Assembly: GCF_000429625.1 (NCBI RefSeq)
Contig: NZ_AUCF01000042.1
Location: 1 to 38,276, forward strand
DNA length: 38,276 bases
From: Azospirillum halopraeferens DSM 3675
Lineage (GTDB): Bacteria > Pseudomonadota > Alphaproteobacteria > Azospirillales > Azospirillaceae
Direction of reading: 5' to 3'
Positions within the stretch are counted from its first letter, which is position 1. Every line of letters starts with the position of its first letter. The position numbers and the translations under genes are program-made. The notes under the pieces were generated by a model. The model saw only the letters and a program-made list of their open reading frames with translations. It ran no database searches and was not told the DNA's origin. Shown piece by piece: positions 23,063 through 31,965 of this stretch.

Positions 23063-26000
23063 TCACGACAGGCCACCCGGGACGCCCGCCGCGCCGCGCC
23101 GGGCGCGGCCGGTGAGGCGCATCAGGGCCTGCTCGGCCCGGTCCATCTCGACGAACACCGCGGGCACCACGAGAAGGCTGAGCGCGGTGGAGGTCAGCAG
23201 GCCGCCGATCACCGCCACCGCCATGGGTTGGCGGAAGCCGGCGTCGGCGCCGAGGCCGAGCGCGATCGGCAGCATGCCCGCCGCCATCGCCACGGTGGTC
23301 ATCACGATGGGGCGGGCGCGCTTGTGGCAGGCGTCGACCAGCGCGTCGTGAAGGGAAATGCCGTGGTCGCGTCGCCCGGCGACGGCGTGTTCCACCAGCA
23401 GGATCGAGTTCTTGGTGACGATCCCCATGAGCATGACCAGTCCGATCATCGACGGAACATTGAGTTCGCTCCCCGCCGCCAGCAGCGCCACGAAGGCTCC
23501 GCCCAGCGACAGCGGCAGGGCCGACAGGATGGTGAGCGGCTGGAAGACGTTCCGGAACAGCAGGATCAGGACGCACAGAACGCACAGCACGCCGATCGGA
23601 ATCGCCATGCCGAATCCCGTTGCAAGGTCGCCGGCGATCTCGGCGTCTCCGGCCCGGATGAGCGCCACACCGGACGGCAGCCCCTGCACCGACGGCAGGG
23701 CGTTTACGGCCGCAAGCACGGTGCCCGGGGGCAGGTCGCCAAGGTCGGCATCCACCGTCACGTGGCGGCGGCGGTCGTAACGGTCGATCCGGGCCGGGCC
23801 GCTGCCAAGCGACAGCGTCGCCACCGCGGAGAGCGGCACCGCGACGCCATCCCGCCCGCTGACCCGCAGGTTGCCCAGGGCCTCCAGGTCGCGGCGTACG
23901 GTCTCCGCGACCCGCACCCGGATGTAGACACGGCGCGTGTCGAGGTCGAGGCGGGCGACCTGCGCATCGAAGTCTCCGCTCGTGGCGATGCGCACGGTCT
24001 CGGCAATGGCGGCGGTCGTCACCCCCCGTTCGGCGGCGCGCCGCGCGTCCGGTTGGATGAGGATCTCCGGCCGGTCCAGGTTGACGCTCGATGCGATGTT
24101 CGACAGGCCGTCCATTGCGCGCAGGTCGCGCGTCAGGGCCCGCGCGCCGGCCGTCAGCGCCGCCGCGTTCTCGCCGGCAAGGATGAGTTCCAGCTTGGCG
24201 CCGACCCCGTCGCCGACCGCGAAGCGTGCGCCCGGCACCCGCTGCAACGCCATGCGCGCGGCCGCCTCGATCTCCGCCCGGTGCGGGCGCCCGGCGCGCG
24301 GCGCCAGCGTCAGGGTCAGGCTGCCTTTGTGCACCTCTCCCGCCGCTCCTCCGCCTCCGGCCCGCCGGGCGTCGCCGATCGCAGTGAACACGCTGTCGAC
24401 GCCGGGGAGTTCGCCCAGCACCGCCCGAGCCGCCTCGGACACCTCCAGGCTGTTCCGAAGGGAACTGCCCGGAGGCAGCTCGAAGCCGACCGTGACGAAG
24501 CCGCCGTCCGCCGGCGGGATCAGGCCCCGGGGGATCAGCGGCAGCAGCGCCAGCGACGCGACGAAGAAGGCGCCGGCGGCGGCGATGGTGACGCCCCGGT
24601 GGGCGAGGCAGCGGCGCACGGTGCCCAGATACCACCTCATGACGGGGCCGTCCTCCGGCTCGTCCCGGGTGTGCGGGACCAGAATATGGGCGGCCATCAT
24701 CGGCGTCAGCAACCGGGCGACCAGCAGCGAGGCCAGCACGGCGATGGCCGCCGTCCAGGCGAACTGCCGGAACAGCAGGCCCGGCACCCCGCCCATGAAT
24801 GCGGTGGGCAGGAACACCGCGACGAGGCACATGGTTGTCGCGATCACCGCGAGCGCGATCTCCGTGACGGCATCGGCGGTGGCCTTCAGCATCGGTTTGC
24901 CGGCGCGCCGGTGGCGTTCGATGTTCTCGATCTCGACGATGGCGTCGTCGACCAGGATGCCGACGACGACGGCCAGCGCCAGCAGGGTCAGCGTGTTGAG
25001 CGAGTACCCGAGCCACGCCATCGCCGCGAAGGCCGGCAGGATGGACAGCGGCAGGGCGGCGGCGGCGATAAGCGTCGCCCGCCAGTCCCTCAGGAACCAC
25101 CAGACCACGATCACGGCGAGGACGGCCCCCTCGTACAGCATGTGCATGGAACCATCGTACTGCTCCAGCGTGTCGACCACCCGGCTCGAGACGAGGGAGA
25201 CCCGGAGGGACGGATCGGCGGCCGACAGCCCCTCCAGCGCCCGGTTCACGCCGTCGGCGATGGCCGTTTCATCGAATCCTTTGGCGCGATAGACCCTGAA
25301 GCCGACGACGGGAGCACCGTCGTGCAGGGCCGCCCGGGTGCGGTCGGCGATGGCGTCGCTGACGACGGCAATCCGGTCCAGAGACAGGTGCCGGCCGTCG
25401 GGAAGCACGATCGGCAGGGCGGCGAGGTCGGCGGCCCGCGGCACGGCGGCCACCGTGCGCACGGACTGTTCGGCATCGCCGAGCTGCCCGCGGCCCCCGG
25501 ACGCGTCCTGCCGGGTCCGGCGCAGCGCCCGGGACACATCGCCGACGGTGATGTCGAGGGCGGCGAGGCGCACCGGATCGACGTCGACGCGCACCTCGCG
25601 CTGCACACCGCCGAGCCTTTCGAAACGGCCGACGCCGGGCACCGCGAGGACCGCCTTGCCCACCGTGTCGTCGACGAACCACGACAGCGCCTCCTCGTCC
25701 AGCCGTGCGGACGCGACGGAATACGCCAGGATGGGGCCGCCGCCGACGGTGACCGCGCTGACGGTGGGTTCGCGCAGATCGGTCGGCAGGTCCGGGCGCA
25801 CGCGGTCGACGGCGTCCTTCGTGTCCATCAGGGCGTCGGACAGCCGCTTCTCAAGGATGAAGTCGACGTCGATCGTCACCTGCCCGTCGGTGATCGCGGT
25901 GCGGATGTGTTTCAGCCCGCTCAGCGTCGCCAGGGAATCCTCGACCGGCCGCGCCACCTCCGTTTCCAGTTGGGCGGGGGCCGCGCCGGGCTGGCTCAGG

Positions 26001-26143
26001 GTTATGCTCACCCGCGGCAGGTCGAGGTCGGGCAGGCGCTGGATCGGCAGCGCGCGGAATCCCCAGAGTCCGGCCAGCGTGAGCAGGATGAACAGCAGGA
26101 CCACGGGGATCGGGTTGCGGATGGACCAGGTGGCAAGATTCAC
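23063..26143 (-). CDS. RND efflux pump inner-membrane subunit (HAE1-like)
   Basis: A protein of 1026 residues, the normal RND length. It opens MNLATWSIRNPIPVVLLFILLTLAGLWGFRALPIQRLPDLDLPRV. Large periplasmic loops follow the first and seventh helices. The fourth helix holds GILVDDAIVEIENIER with Asp399 and Asp400, the proton-relay pair of AcrB-type pumps. A second helix block near the C-terminus (LVMLMGIVTKNSILLVEHA) matches the family. It would exchange protons for export of drugs, dyes or similar compounds through a tripartite channel with the adjacent adaptor. No outer-membrane TolC-like gene is present; the MipA-like protein is not an equivalent. It starts inside the stop of the adaptor gene (ATGA). 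Confidence 0.94.
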   Translation of the reverse strand: MNLATWSIRNPIPVVLLFILLTLAGLWGFRALPIQRLPDLDLPRVSITLSQPGAAPAQLETEVARPVEDSLATLSGLKHIRTAITDGQVTIDVDFILEKRLSDALMDTKDAVDRVRPDLPTDLREPTVSAVTVGGGPILAYSVASARLDEEALSWFVDDTVGKAVLAVPGVGRFERLGGVQREVRVDVDPVRLAALDITVGDVSRALRRTRQDASGGRGQLGDAEQSVRTVAAVPRAADLAALPIVLPDGRHLSLDRIAVVSDAIADRTRAALHDGAPVVGFRVYRAKGFDETAIADGVNRALEGLSAADPSLRVSLVSSRVVDTLEQYDGSMHMLYEGAVLAVIVVWWFLRDWRATLIAAAALPLSILPAFAAMAWLGYSLNTLTLLALAVVVGILVDDAIVEIENIERHRRAGKPMLKATADAVTEIALAVIATTMCLVAVFLPTAFMGGVPGLLFRQFAWTAAIAVLASLLVARLLTPMMAAHILVPHTRDEPEDGPVMRWYLGTVRRCLAHRGVTIAAAGAFFVASLALLPLIPRGLIPPADGGFVTVGFELPPGSSLRNSLEVSEAARAVLGELPGVDSVFTAIGDARRAGGGGAAGEVHKGSLTLTLAPRAGRPHRAEIEAAARMALQRVPGARFAVGDGVGAKLELILAGENAAALTAGARALTRDLRAMDGLSNIASSVNLDRPEILIQPDARRAAERGVTTAAIAETVRIATSGDFDAQVARLDLDTRRVYIRVRVAETVRRDLEALGNLRVSGRDGVAVPLSAVATLSLGSGPARIDRYDRRRHVTVDADLGDLPPGTVLAAVNALPSVQGLPSGVALIRAGDAEIAGDLATGFGMAIPIGVLCVLCVLILLFRNVFQPLTILSALPLSLGGAFVALLAAGSELNVPSMIGLVMLMGIVTKNSILLVEHAVAGRRDHGISLHDALVDACHKRARPIVMTTVAMAAGMLPIALGLGADAGFRQPMAVAVIGGLLTSTALSLLVVPAVFVEMDRAEQALMRLTGRARRGAAGVPGGLS

Positions 26144-27324
26144 GGCAGCGGGTCCTTCCGTTCGGCGATCGTGCCAGCGGCGGTCGGCTCCGCGATCCTT
26201 ACGGTGTCGCCGTCGTCGAGGAATCCGGCACCGCGGACGACCAGGCGGTCTCCCTCGGATACGCCGGCGACGATCTCGACCTCGTCCCCCCGGTGGCGTC
26301 CGGTGGTGACCTCCCGCAACGACACGGTCGGTGTCGCCGCCGCCCCGTCGAGCGCCGCCACATAGGTGCGCCCGTCGCGGATCACCACGCTCTGCGCCGG
26401 AACCGCCAGGGCCGGCCGCCGGCCGTCCGAGACGCGTCCTTCGGCGTACATCCCCGCACGGGCCGAGCCTCCCGGTTCGATGTCGGCGTAGACGATGCCC
26501 AGGCGCGACCGGTCCTCCAGCGCGGGGGCGATCCGGCGCACGGTCGCGGTCGCGCTGCTGCCGTCGGGCAGGGCCAGCACGACGCTCCGGCCGGGGGCGA
26601 CCCGTGCGAGTTGCGCCGCGGTCAGCTCACCGCGCCATTCCAGCCGGCCGCGGCGGATCAGCCGGAACAGCTCCTGGCCGACCGGCACCACGGCGCCGAG
26701 GGTGGCGGTGCGCGCGCTGATCACCCCGTCGTCGGGAGCGACCACCTCGGTGTGATCGAGCTGCAGCCGCTTGGCGGCAAGCTGCGCCGCGGTGATGCGC
26801 GCCCGGGTGTCGTAGTCGAGGAGGTCCTTCTCACTGATGTTTCCGCGCCGCTCCAGGGCTCGGGCACGGCGGCGGTCGGCCTCCGCCTGGTCGTGGCCGG
26901 CCGTAAGCTGAGCCTCCTCCGCGCGCAGCAGGGCGGCATCGAAACGGGCGAGCACCTGTCCCCGGCTGACGTGGTCTCCCACGTTCACGCCGACGTCGAC
27001 CAGCCGGTAGCCGCCGATCTGCGCCCCGACGCTGGCCTCCTCCACGGCGGCGATCGCGCCGTACGCGGTGAAGGTCACGGGCCAGACGACGGGACGCGGC
27101 GCCGTCGCGGTGACCGTCAACGCCGGAGGGGCCGGTGCCGCCATGGCGCCGGGTGGCGGGGTGTTGCCGGCGGCGGAGGGTGCGGCGCCGATGCCGCCCG
27201 CCGAGAGGGCCAGGCCCGTGGCGACGCCGACCAGCAGGCCGGCCAGGAGTGCGGCATAGGGCCGGGGACGGGGGCGGGCGGCGTGCGCCTGAAGGGACAC
27301 GGGGCGGGGGGTGCGGCAGGCCAT
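26140..27324 (-). CDS. RND periplasmic adaptor (membrane-fusion protein)
   Basis: A protein of 394 residues. The N-terminal helix is YAALLAGLLVGVATGLALSAGG (about 23-44). The lipoyl half-motif is EEASVGAQIGGYRLVDVGVNVGDHVSRGQVLARFD, followed by a coiled coil (about 130-195, ending in DLLDYDTRARITAAQLAAKRLQLDHTEV) and the second lipoyl half VVAPDDGVISARTATLGAVVPVGQELF. A beta-barrel and membrane-proximal domain end with VRGAGFLDDGDTVRIAEP. It joins the RND pump encoded directly downstream to an outer-membrane channel. It is first in the minus-strand operon. The upstream region (27325-27470) must hold its promoter, but I see no clear -35/-10 pair or operator. Confidence 0.92.
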   Translation of the reverse strand: MACRTPRPVSLQAHAARPRPRPYAALLAGLLVGVATGLALSAGGIGAAPSAAGNTPPPGAMAAPAPPALTVTATAPRPVVWPVTFTAYGAIAAVEEASVGAQIGGYRLVDVGVNVGDHVSRGQVLARFDAALLRAEEAQLTAGHDQAEADRRRARALERRGNISEKDLLDYDTRARITAAQLAAKRLQLDHTEVVAPDDGVISARTATLGAVVPVGQELFRLIRRGRLEWRGELTAAQLARVAPGRSVVLALPDGSSATATVRRIAPALEDRSRLGIVYADIEPGGSARAGMYAEGRVSDGRRPALAVPAQSVVIRDGRTYVAALDGAAATPTVSLREVTTGRHRGDEVEIVAGVSEGDRLVVRGAGFLDDGDTVRIAEPTAAGTIAERKDPLP

Positions 27325-27470
27325 GCCAGTCTCTCCGGTTCATACCACGTCGCCGGAGCATGGACCGGATGCGTTGCGGCAGTCTGATACGGCCGGAAAA
27401 AGATCGGTTCCATTGGTTTCCGACCGTGAAACCCGACAGATCAAAGCTTTGCATTGATCGATCGGGGTGG

Positions 27471-27499
27471 ACCGACGGCATCATTCTGATGCCGTCGGT
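27471..27499 (-). terminator. Perfect hairpin after the tctD-tctE-binding-protein operon
   Basis: Arms of 13 bases, ACCGACGGCATCA and TGATGCCGTCGGT, flank a three-base loop (TTC), just past the stop at 27537 on the minus strand. The tight loop and perfect stem make a strong terminator candidate separating this operon from the RND adaptor gene. Confidence 0.65.
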
Positions 27500-27536
27500 G
27501 TGACGTCCGGCGGGAGAAGGCGGTCGATCCCGCGCC

Positions 27537-28622
27537 CTACGGTCGTTCGATCGTTCCCAGGAACTGGCGCAGGAACAGCCGTCGCTTGCTGGCGTCCAGA
27601 TAGACCAGCAGGCCCGGCCCCATGCGGATGGGACGCAGCGGGCCGGGGGCGGCGGCCTCCACCGCGCGCAGGGTGGTGGGGCCGTGGACGTCGGGATGGA
27701 TGGCGTAGAGGTGCGACGGGCCGGCGATGATGCGCTGGCCGCGTTCCGACAGGAGGTGGTCGAGGAACAGGCGCGCCGGGCCGGGATTGCCGGCGCGCCG
27801 CGGGATGAAGGCGGTGCGCGACATCACCAGCGTGTAGTCCTCCGGCATGACGATGCCGATGCGGTCGTCCCGGTCGGCGCGGGCGCGGGCGTACGCCCCC
27901 AGCAGGTTGTAGCCGATCAGCAGGTCGCCCTGCGCCACCGCATCCAGGATGGTGGCGCTGCGGTCGTGGAGGTGGACGTCCACGGCCCCGAACTCCCGCG
28001 CCAGGTCCCAGATGGCGGGCGACTGCTTGCTGTCCTGGGTGACGAAGAGATAGCCCACACCGCTGGCCCGGACGTCGTAGGTGGCGACCTTGCCGCGGAA
28101 CCGCTCCGGCTGGGTGCGCAGAAGCTCCGCCAGGTCCCAGCGGGACTGCGGCACCTCCGATTCGTGCAGCCGCTCGCGGTTGTAGACGATCACCACGGGT
28201 TCGGAGGTGAAGCCGAACGCCTCGTTGCGCCAGGTGGCCCAGCGGGGCAGGGCGGCGGCCTCCGGCGACGCGTAGGGCTGGGCGTAGCCGTCGTTCACCA
28301 GCTTGATCTGCAGGTCCATGGCGGAGCTGAGCACCAGGTCCGGCCCCGGCCGTCCGGCGGCCTCGTCGGCCAGGAAACGCTCGTACAGCTCGTTGGTGTT
28401 GAGGTCCTCGTAGGTCACGGCGATGTCGGGGTGCAGCTCCTGGAAGCTGCGGATGACCGGGTCCATCGCCTCGATGTCGGTGGCGCCGTGGATCTCCAGC
28501 GTTCGGGGCCCTGTTGGCGCCGCCGGGGGCGGGTAGACCACGGTCACCGCGGCGGCCGGCGGGGTGGCGGCGACGGTGACGGCGGCGAGCAGCAGGACGA
28601 GGGCGCTCAGCGCACGGATCAT
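27537..28622 (-). CDS. PgtC-like periplasmic binding protein linked to the TctDE kinase
   Basis: A protein of 361 residues. The signal peptide is MIRALSALVLLLAAVTVAATPPAAA. The mature part follows the family-1 (iron/small-anion type) solute-binding fold: LEIHGATDIEAMDPVIRSFQELHPDIAVTYEDLNTNELYERFL, then PDLVLSSAMDLQIKLVNDGYAQPY, EPVVIVYNRERL and HPDVHGPTTLRAVEAAAPGPLRPIRMGPGLLVYLD. No ABC permease or ATPase lies nearby. It starts inside the stop of the kinase gene (ATGA). The closest known logic is PgtC of the Salmonella phosphoglycerate system, a binding-protein-like regulator that signals to a kinase. The likely role is ligand sensing for the TctE-type kinase rather than uptake. That role is inference; the fold assignment is firm. 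Confidence 0.83.
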   Translation of the reverse strand: MIRALSALVLLLAAVTVAATPPAAAVTVVYPPPAAPTGPRTLEIHGATDIEAMDPVIRSFQELHPDIAVTYEDLNTNELYERFLADEAAGRPGPDLVLSSAMDLQIKLVNDGYAQPYASPEAAALPRWATWRNEAFGFTSEPVVIVYNRERLHESEVPQSRWDLAELLRTQPERFRGKVATYDVRASGVGYLFVTQDSKQSPAIWDLAREFGAVDVHLHDRSATILDAVAQGDLLIGYNLLGAYARARADRDDRIGIVMPEDYTLVMSRTAFIPRRAGNPGPARLFLDHLLSERGQRIIAGPSHLYAIHPDVHGPTTLRAVEAAAPGPLRPIRMGPGLLVYLDASKRRLFLRQFLGTIERP

Positions 28623-30073
28623 GGCCGGCCCTCCGCCGGAAGCTCGACGCGCACCAGCAGGCCGCGGCCGCCCGCCCCGTCGCCGCCCGCCCCGTCGTCG
28701 AGCGTGACGGCGCCACCGTGGCGCAGCGCGATGTCGCGCACGATGGCCAGCCCCAGGCCGCTGCCCTCGCCGCGGCCGGGGATGCGGTAGAACCGCTCGA
28801 ACACGCGAGCCCGTTCCGCCGCGGGGATGCCGGGACCGTCGTCCTCCACCTCCAGGCGCACGCCGTGATCCGCCCCGGCGGCGAGGACGCGCAGGTTGAT
28901 CACGCCGCCGGCGCGGCCGTGGCGCACGGCGTTGTCGATCAGGTTGCGGGTCATCTCGCGCAGCAGCACCTCGTCGCCGTTCACCAGGGCGCCGGGCTCG
29001 GCGCGCTCGACCCCCAGGTCGACGCCGCGCCCGGCGGCGGCGGGCACGCAGGCCCGCGCCACGTCGGCGACCAGGGCCGCCAGGTCCAGCGTCCGCCGGG
29101 CGTCGTCGCTGCCGCCGCCGCTGGCCCTTGCGTGGGTCAGCAACTGCTCGGCCAGGCGCGAGGTGCGGCGGGTGCTGTCCAGCAGCCGGCCGACGGCGTC
29201 GCGCAGCTCCGCCCCGTCGCCGGCGCGCAGGGCCAGCTCGGCCCGTGTCTGCAATCCGGCCAGCGGCGTGCGGAGCTGGTGCGAGGCGTCGGCGATGAAG
29301 CGTTCCATGGCCTCCAGGCTGGCCCCCAGGCGCGCCATGAACTGGTTGATGGCGCCCACCAGGTCGCGCACCTCCGCCGGGACGTCGGTGCGCAGGGGGG
29401 AGAAATCGTCGGGGGAGCGGGCGCGGATGGCGTCGCGCAGGCGGTTGAGCGGCGCCAGGCCGCGCGTCACCGCCACCCAGGCGATGACGCCGGTGACGGC
29501 GATCAGCAGGCCGTAGCGCTCGGCGCTGCGCAGCACCAGTTCCTCCGCCAGCCGGTTGCGCTCGCCGCGGGTCTGCGCCACCGCGATGGTGAAGCGGCCG
29601 GCGGCCCCGTCGGACAGCACGGGCTGGTCCAGCACGGCGATGCGGATCGCCTCGCCGCGGTAGCGGCCGTCCAGGAAGGCGGGCTCCGCCGAGTGTCCGC
29701 CGCTGCCGCCGGACGGCCCCGGCAGGTCGGGATAGCCGGTGACGAAGCGGTCCCCCGGCCCGGTGATGCGGTAGTAGACGCGATCCTGGGCGGTGGAGCC
29801 CAGCATCTCCAGCGCCACGTACGGCAGGTCCACCTCCGGCCCGTCGTCGCCGATGATGATGCGTTCGGCGATGGCCAGCGCCGAGGCGGCGAGCAGGCGG
29901 TCGTACGCGCGGTCCGCGGCGCGCTGCGCGCCCACGTGCGCGTCCAGCAGCATGGCGCCGCACAGCGCCAGCAGCGGCGCCAGAAGCCACAGCAGAAGGC
30001 GGCGGCGCAGCGACCACGGCCGGCCCCGGCCGTCAACCGACGGTGGCGGCGCGTCGGGGGACGAAGCGGTCAT
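28619..30073 (-). CDS. tctE: TctE-type sensor histidine kinase
   Basis: A protein of 484 residues. The first membrane helix is LLLWLLAPLLALCGAMLLDAHVG (about 26-48), then a periplasmic domain of about 140 residues with ALEMLGSTAQDRVYYRITGPGDRFVTGYPDLP, as in TctE sensors. The second helix is near 190-207, followed by HAMP and FIADASHQLRTPLAGL with phospho-acceptor His265. The ATP domain has NLIDNAVRHG, VEDDGPGI and GSGLGLAIVRDI. It starts inside the regulator stop (ATGA) and ends inside the binding-protein start. The divergent tctCBA genes are the expected target of the system, as in Salmonella TctDE, which controls tricarboxylate uptake. Confidence 0.9.
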   Translation of the reverse strand: MTASSPDAPPPSVDGRGRPWSLRRRLLLWLLAPLLALCGAMLLDAHVGAQRAADRAYDRLLAASALAIAERIIIGDDGPEVDLPYVALEMLGSTAQDRVYYRITGPGDRFVTGYPDLPGPSGGSGGHSAEPAFLDGRYRGEAIRIAVLDQPVLSDGAAGRFTIAVAQTRGERNRLAEELVLRSAERYGLLIAVTGVIAWVAVTRGLAPLNRLRDAIRARSPDDFSPLRTDVPAEVRDLVGAINQFMARLGASLEAMERFIADASHQLRTPLAGLQTRAELALRAGDGAELRDAVGRLLDSTRRTSRLAEQLLTHARASGGGSDDARRTLDLAALVADVARACVPAAAGRGVDLGVERAEPGALVNGDEVLLREMTRNLIDNAVRHGRAGGVINLRVLAAGADHGVRLEVEDDGPGIPAAERARVFERFYRIPGRGEGSGLGLAIVRDIALRHGGAVTLDDGAGGDGAGGRGLLVRVELPAEGRP

Positions 30074-30735
30074 GGCCGCTCCACGTAGTAGCCGAGGCCG
30101 CGCACGGTGCGGATGTCCAGCCCGGCGGGGGCGAGGCGCTTGCGCAGGCGGTGCACGTACAGCTCGATCGACGTCAGCCCGGCCTCGTCGTCGAAGCTGT
30201 AGAGCTGGTTGGCGATCTGCTCCTTGCTCAGCACCTCGCCGGCGCGGGTCAGCAGCACCTCCAGCACGCACAGCTCGCGCCGCGGCAGCTCCACCGGCGC
30301 GCCGTCGACGGTGACGCGGCGGGCCCGGGTGTCCAGCGCCACCCGGCCGTGGACGATGCGACTGCTCGCCCGGCCGCTGCCGCGGCGCAGCAGGGCGCGC
30401 ACCCGCGCCTCCAGCTCGGGCAGGGCGAAGGGCTTGGCCAGATAGTCGTCGGCGCCCAGATCCAGGCCGGCGATGCGCTGGTCCAGCGCGTCGCGCGCCG
30501 TCAGCACCAGCACCGGAACGGCGTTGCCGCGGGCGCGCAGTCCCTTCAGCACGTCCAGCCCGTCGCGCCCGGGCAGCCCGAGGTCGAGCACCACCAGGTC
30601 GAACGGCTCGTGGCGGAGCAGGAGGTCCGCCTCCTCCCCGTCCCTCAGATGGTCGACGGCGTGACCGGGGGCGCGCAGGGCGCGCAGCAGCCCGTCCGCC
30701 AGATCCGCATCGTCCTCCACCAGCAGGATGCGCAT
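30070..30735 (-). CDS. tctD: TctD-type response regulator
   Basis: A protein of 221 residues of the OmpR class. The receiver has Glu7/Asp8/Asp9, phospho-acceptor Asp51 (LVVLDLGLPGRDG), VLTARD and LAKPFALPELEARVRALLRR. The winged helix has ELPRRELCVLEVLLTRAGEVLSKEQIANQLYSFDDEAGLTSIELYVHRLRKRL and ends RTVRGLGYYVERP. It is first in an operon with the kinase and binding-protein genes and is divergent from tctC across 139 bases, so it probably binds that region to switch on the transporter when its substrate is present. The ATG is directly at the conserved N-terminus MRILLVEDD. Confidence 0.91.
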   Translation of the reverse strand: MRILLVEDDADLADGLLRALRAPGHAVDHLRDGEEADLLLRHEPFDLVVLDLGLPGRDGLDVLKGLRARGNAVPVLVLTARDALDQRIAGLDLGADDYLAKPFALPELEARVRALLRRGSGRASSRIVHGRVALDTRARRVTVDGAPVELPRRELCVLEVLLTRAGEVLSKEQIANQLYSFDDEAGLTSIELYVHRLRKRLAPAGLDIRTVRGLGYYVERP

Positions 30736-30874
30736 GCCGTCCTCCCCCGAAAGATTTGTTTGTTATACCCATCAATGAAAGGCTGGTGACAGGAACTCCC
30801 GCTACCGTTCCGTCCACGCCCCCCGGAGACGGTAGGACGGGCGGGCCAAAAGGTGAACCAGGGAGTCGAATGCC
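30736..30874. promoter_or_regulatory. Divergent tctD/tctC control region
   Basis: These 139 bases separate the regulator operon from the transporter. An AT-rich stretch (30749-30781, with TTTGTTTGTT) is unusual for this GC-rich DNA and is the likely promoter and TctD-binding core. A seven-base inverted repeat, CTACCGT (30802-30808) and ACGGTAG (30829-30835), lies on the transporter side and could form a leader hairpin. Exact promoter boxes are not clear. Confidence 0.4.
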
Positions 30875-31840
30875 ATGAAGCGTTTCCTGTCCTCGGCGGC
30901 GGTCGTCGCCATCCTGTTCGGCGCCGGTGCCGCCATGGCGGCGCCCGAAAAGACCGAATGCCTGGCCGGCGCCAAGCCCGGCGGCGGTTTCGACCTGACC
31001 TGCCGGCTGGTGTCCAATTCCCTGCTGGCCACGAAGATGATCCCGGCGCCGATGGCGGTCACCTACATGGAAGGCGGCGTCGGTGCAACCGCCTACAACC
31101 ACGTGATCGGGTCCCGCCCCTCCGACCCCGGCCTGGTCGTCGCCGCCTCCTCCGGCTCGGCGCTGCTGTTGGCCCAGGGCAAGTTCGGCAAGCATGACGA
31201 GACGGCGGTGCGCTGGCTGGGCGCGGTCGGCACCGATTACGGCGTCATCGCCGTGGCCGCCGATAGCCCCATCACCTCGCTGGACCAGTTGGTGAAGGCG
31301 TACAAGGACCAGCCCAACGCCTTTCCGGTGGGCGGCGGTGGCGCCGTCGGCAGCCAGGACTGGATGAAGGCGGCGGTGGTGGCCAAGGGCGCCGGCGTGC
31401 CGCCGCGCCAGATGCGCTACGCCGCGCTGGAAGGCGGCGGGGCGGTGGCCACCGCGCTGCAGGGCGGGCACATCAAGATCGCGTCCGGCGACGCCGGCGA
31501 GATGGCACCGCACCACAAGGCCGGCAAGGTGCGCATCCTCGCGGTGATGGCCGACGAGCGCCTGCCCGGCGACCTCGCCGACGTGCCGACCGCGAAGGAG
31601 CAGGGCTATGACCTGACCTGGCCGGTGTGGCGCGGCTACTACGTCGGCCCGCAGGTCAGCGACGCCGATTACACGTGGTGGGTCGACACGCTGGCCACCC
31701 TGGTCAAGACGCCGGAGTTCCAGAAGGAGCGGGAGGAGCGGGGCCTGTTCCCGCTGGCGATCCTGGGCAAGGACTTCGACGACCGCGTGCGCGCCGACGT
31801 CGCCCGCTTCAAGGAACTGGCGAAGGAAGCGGGCCTCTAA
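30875..31840 (+). CDS. tctC: TctC/Bug-family periplasmic tricarboxylate-binding protein
   Basis: A protein of 321 residues. The signal peptide is MKRFLSSAAVVAILFGAGAAMAAPE, then CLAGAKPGGGFDLTCRLVSNSLL, the usual ligand-loop start of TctC/Bug proteins. TYMEGGVGATAYNHVIG and the second lobe VGGGGAVGSQDWMKAAVVAKGAG follow. It binds a carboxylate in the periplasm and hands it to the TctAB carrier encoded next. An AGGGAG ribosome site lies before the ATG. A strong hairpin (31892-31913) in the gap after the gene fits the usual pattern in which the binding protein is made in excess over the membrane subunits. The actual ligand (citrate or another di/tricarboxylate) cannot be told. Confidence 0.92.
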   Translation: MKRFLSSAAVVAILFGAGAAMAAPEKTECLAGAKPGGGFDLTCRLVSNSLLATKMIPAPMAVTYMEGGVGATAYNHVIGSRPSDPGLVVAASSGSALLLAQGKFGKHDETAVRWLGAVGTDYGVIAVAADSPITSLDQLVKAYKDQPNAFPVGGGGAVGSQDWMKAAVVAKGAGVPPRQMRYAALEGGGAVATALQGGHIKIASGDAGEMAPHHKAGKVRILAVMADERLPGDLADVPTAKEQGYDLTWPVWRGYYVGPQVSDADYTWWVDTLATLVKTPEFQKEREERGLFPLAILGKDFDDRVRADVARFKELAKEAGL

Positions 31841-31891
31841 GGCGAGCCGTCGCACCGGGCCTCCCGCCCGTTTCCCCGTCCTCTGTCCTCC

Positions 31892-31913
31892 TCCCCCGGG
31901 GCGCGCCGGGGGA
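31892..31913 (+). terminator. Hairpin between tctC and tctB
   Basis: Perfect eight-base arms TCCCCCGG and CCGGGGGA with a six-base GC loop lie in the 125-base gap. It is probably a partial terminator or mRNA-stabilising stem that raises tctC over tctBA. Confidence 0.5.
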
Positions 31914-31965
31914 TGCGGGCGGGGGTCCGGTGCCGTACGTTCCCCGACCCAACCGGGAGACCCCC

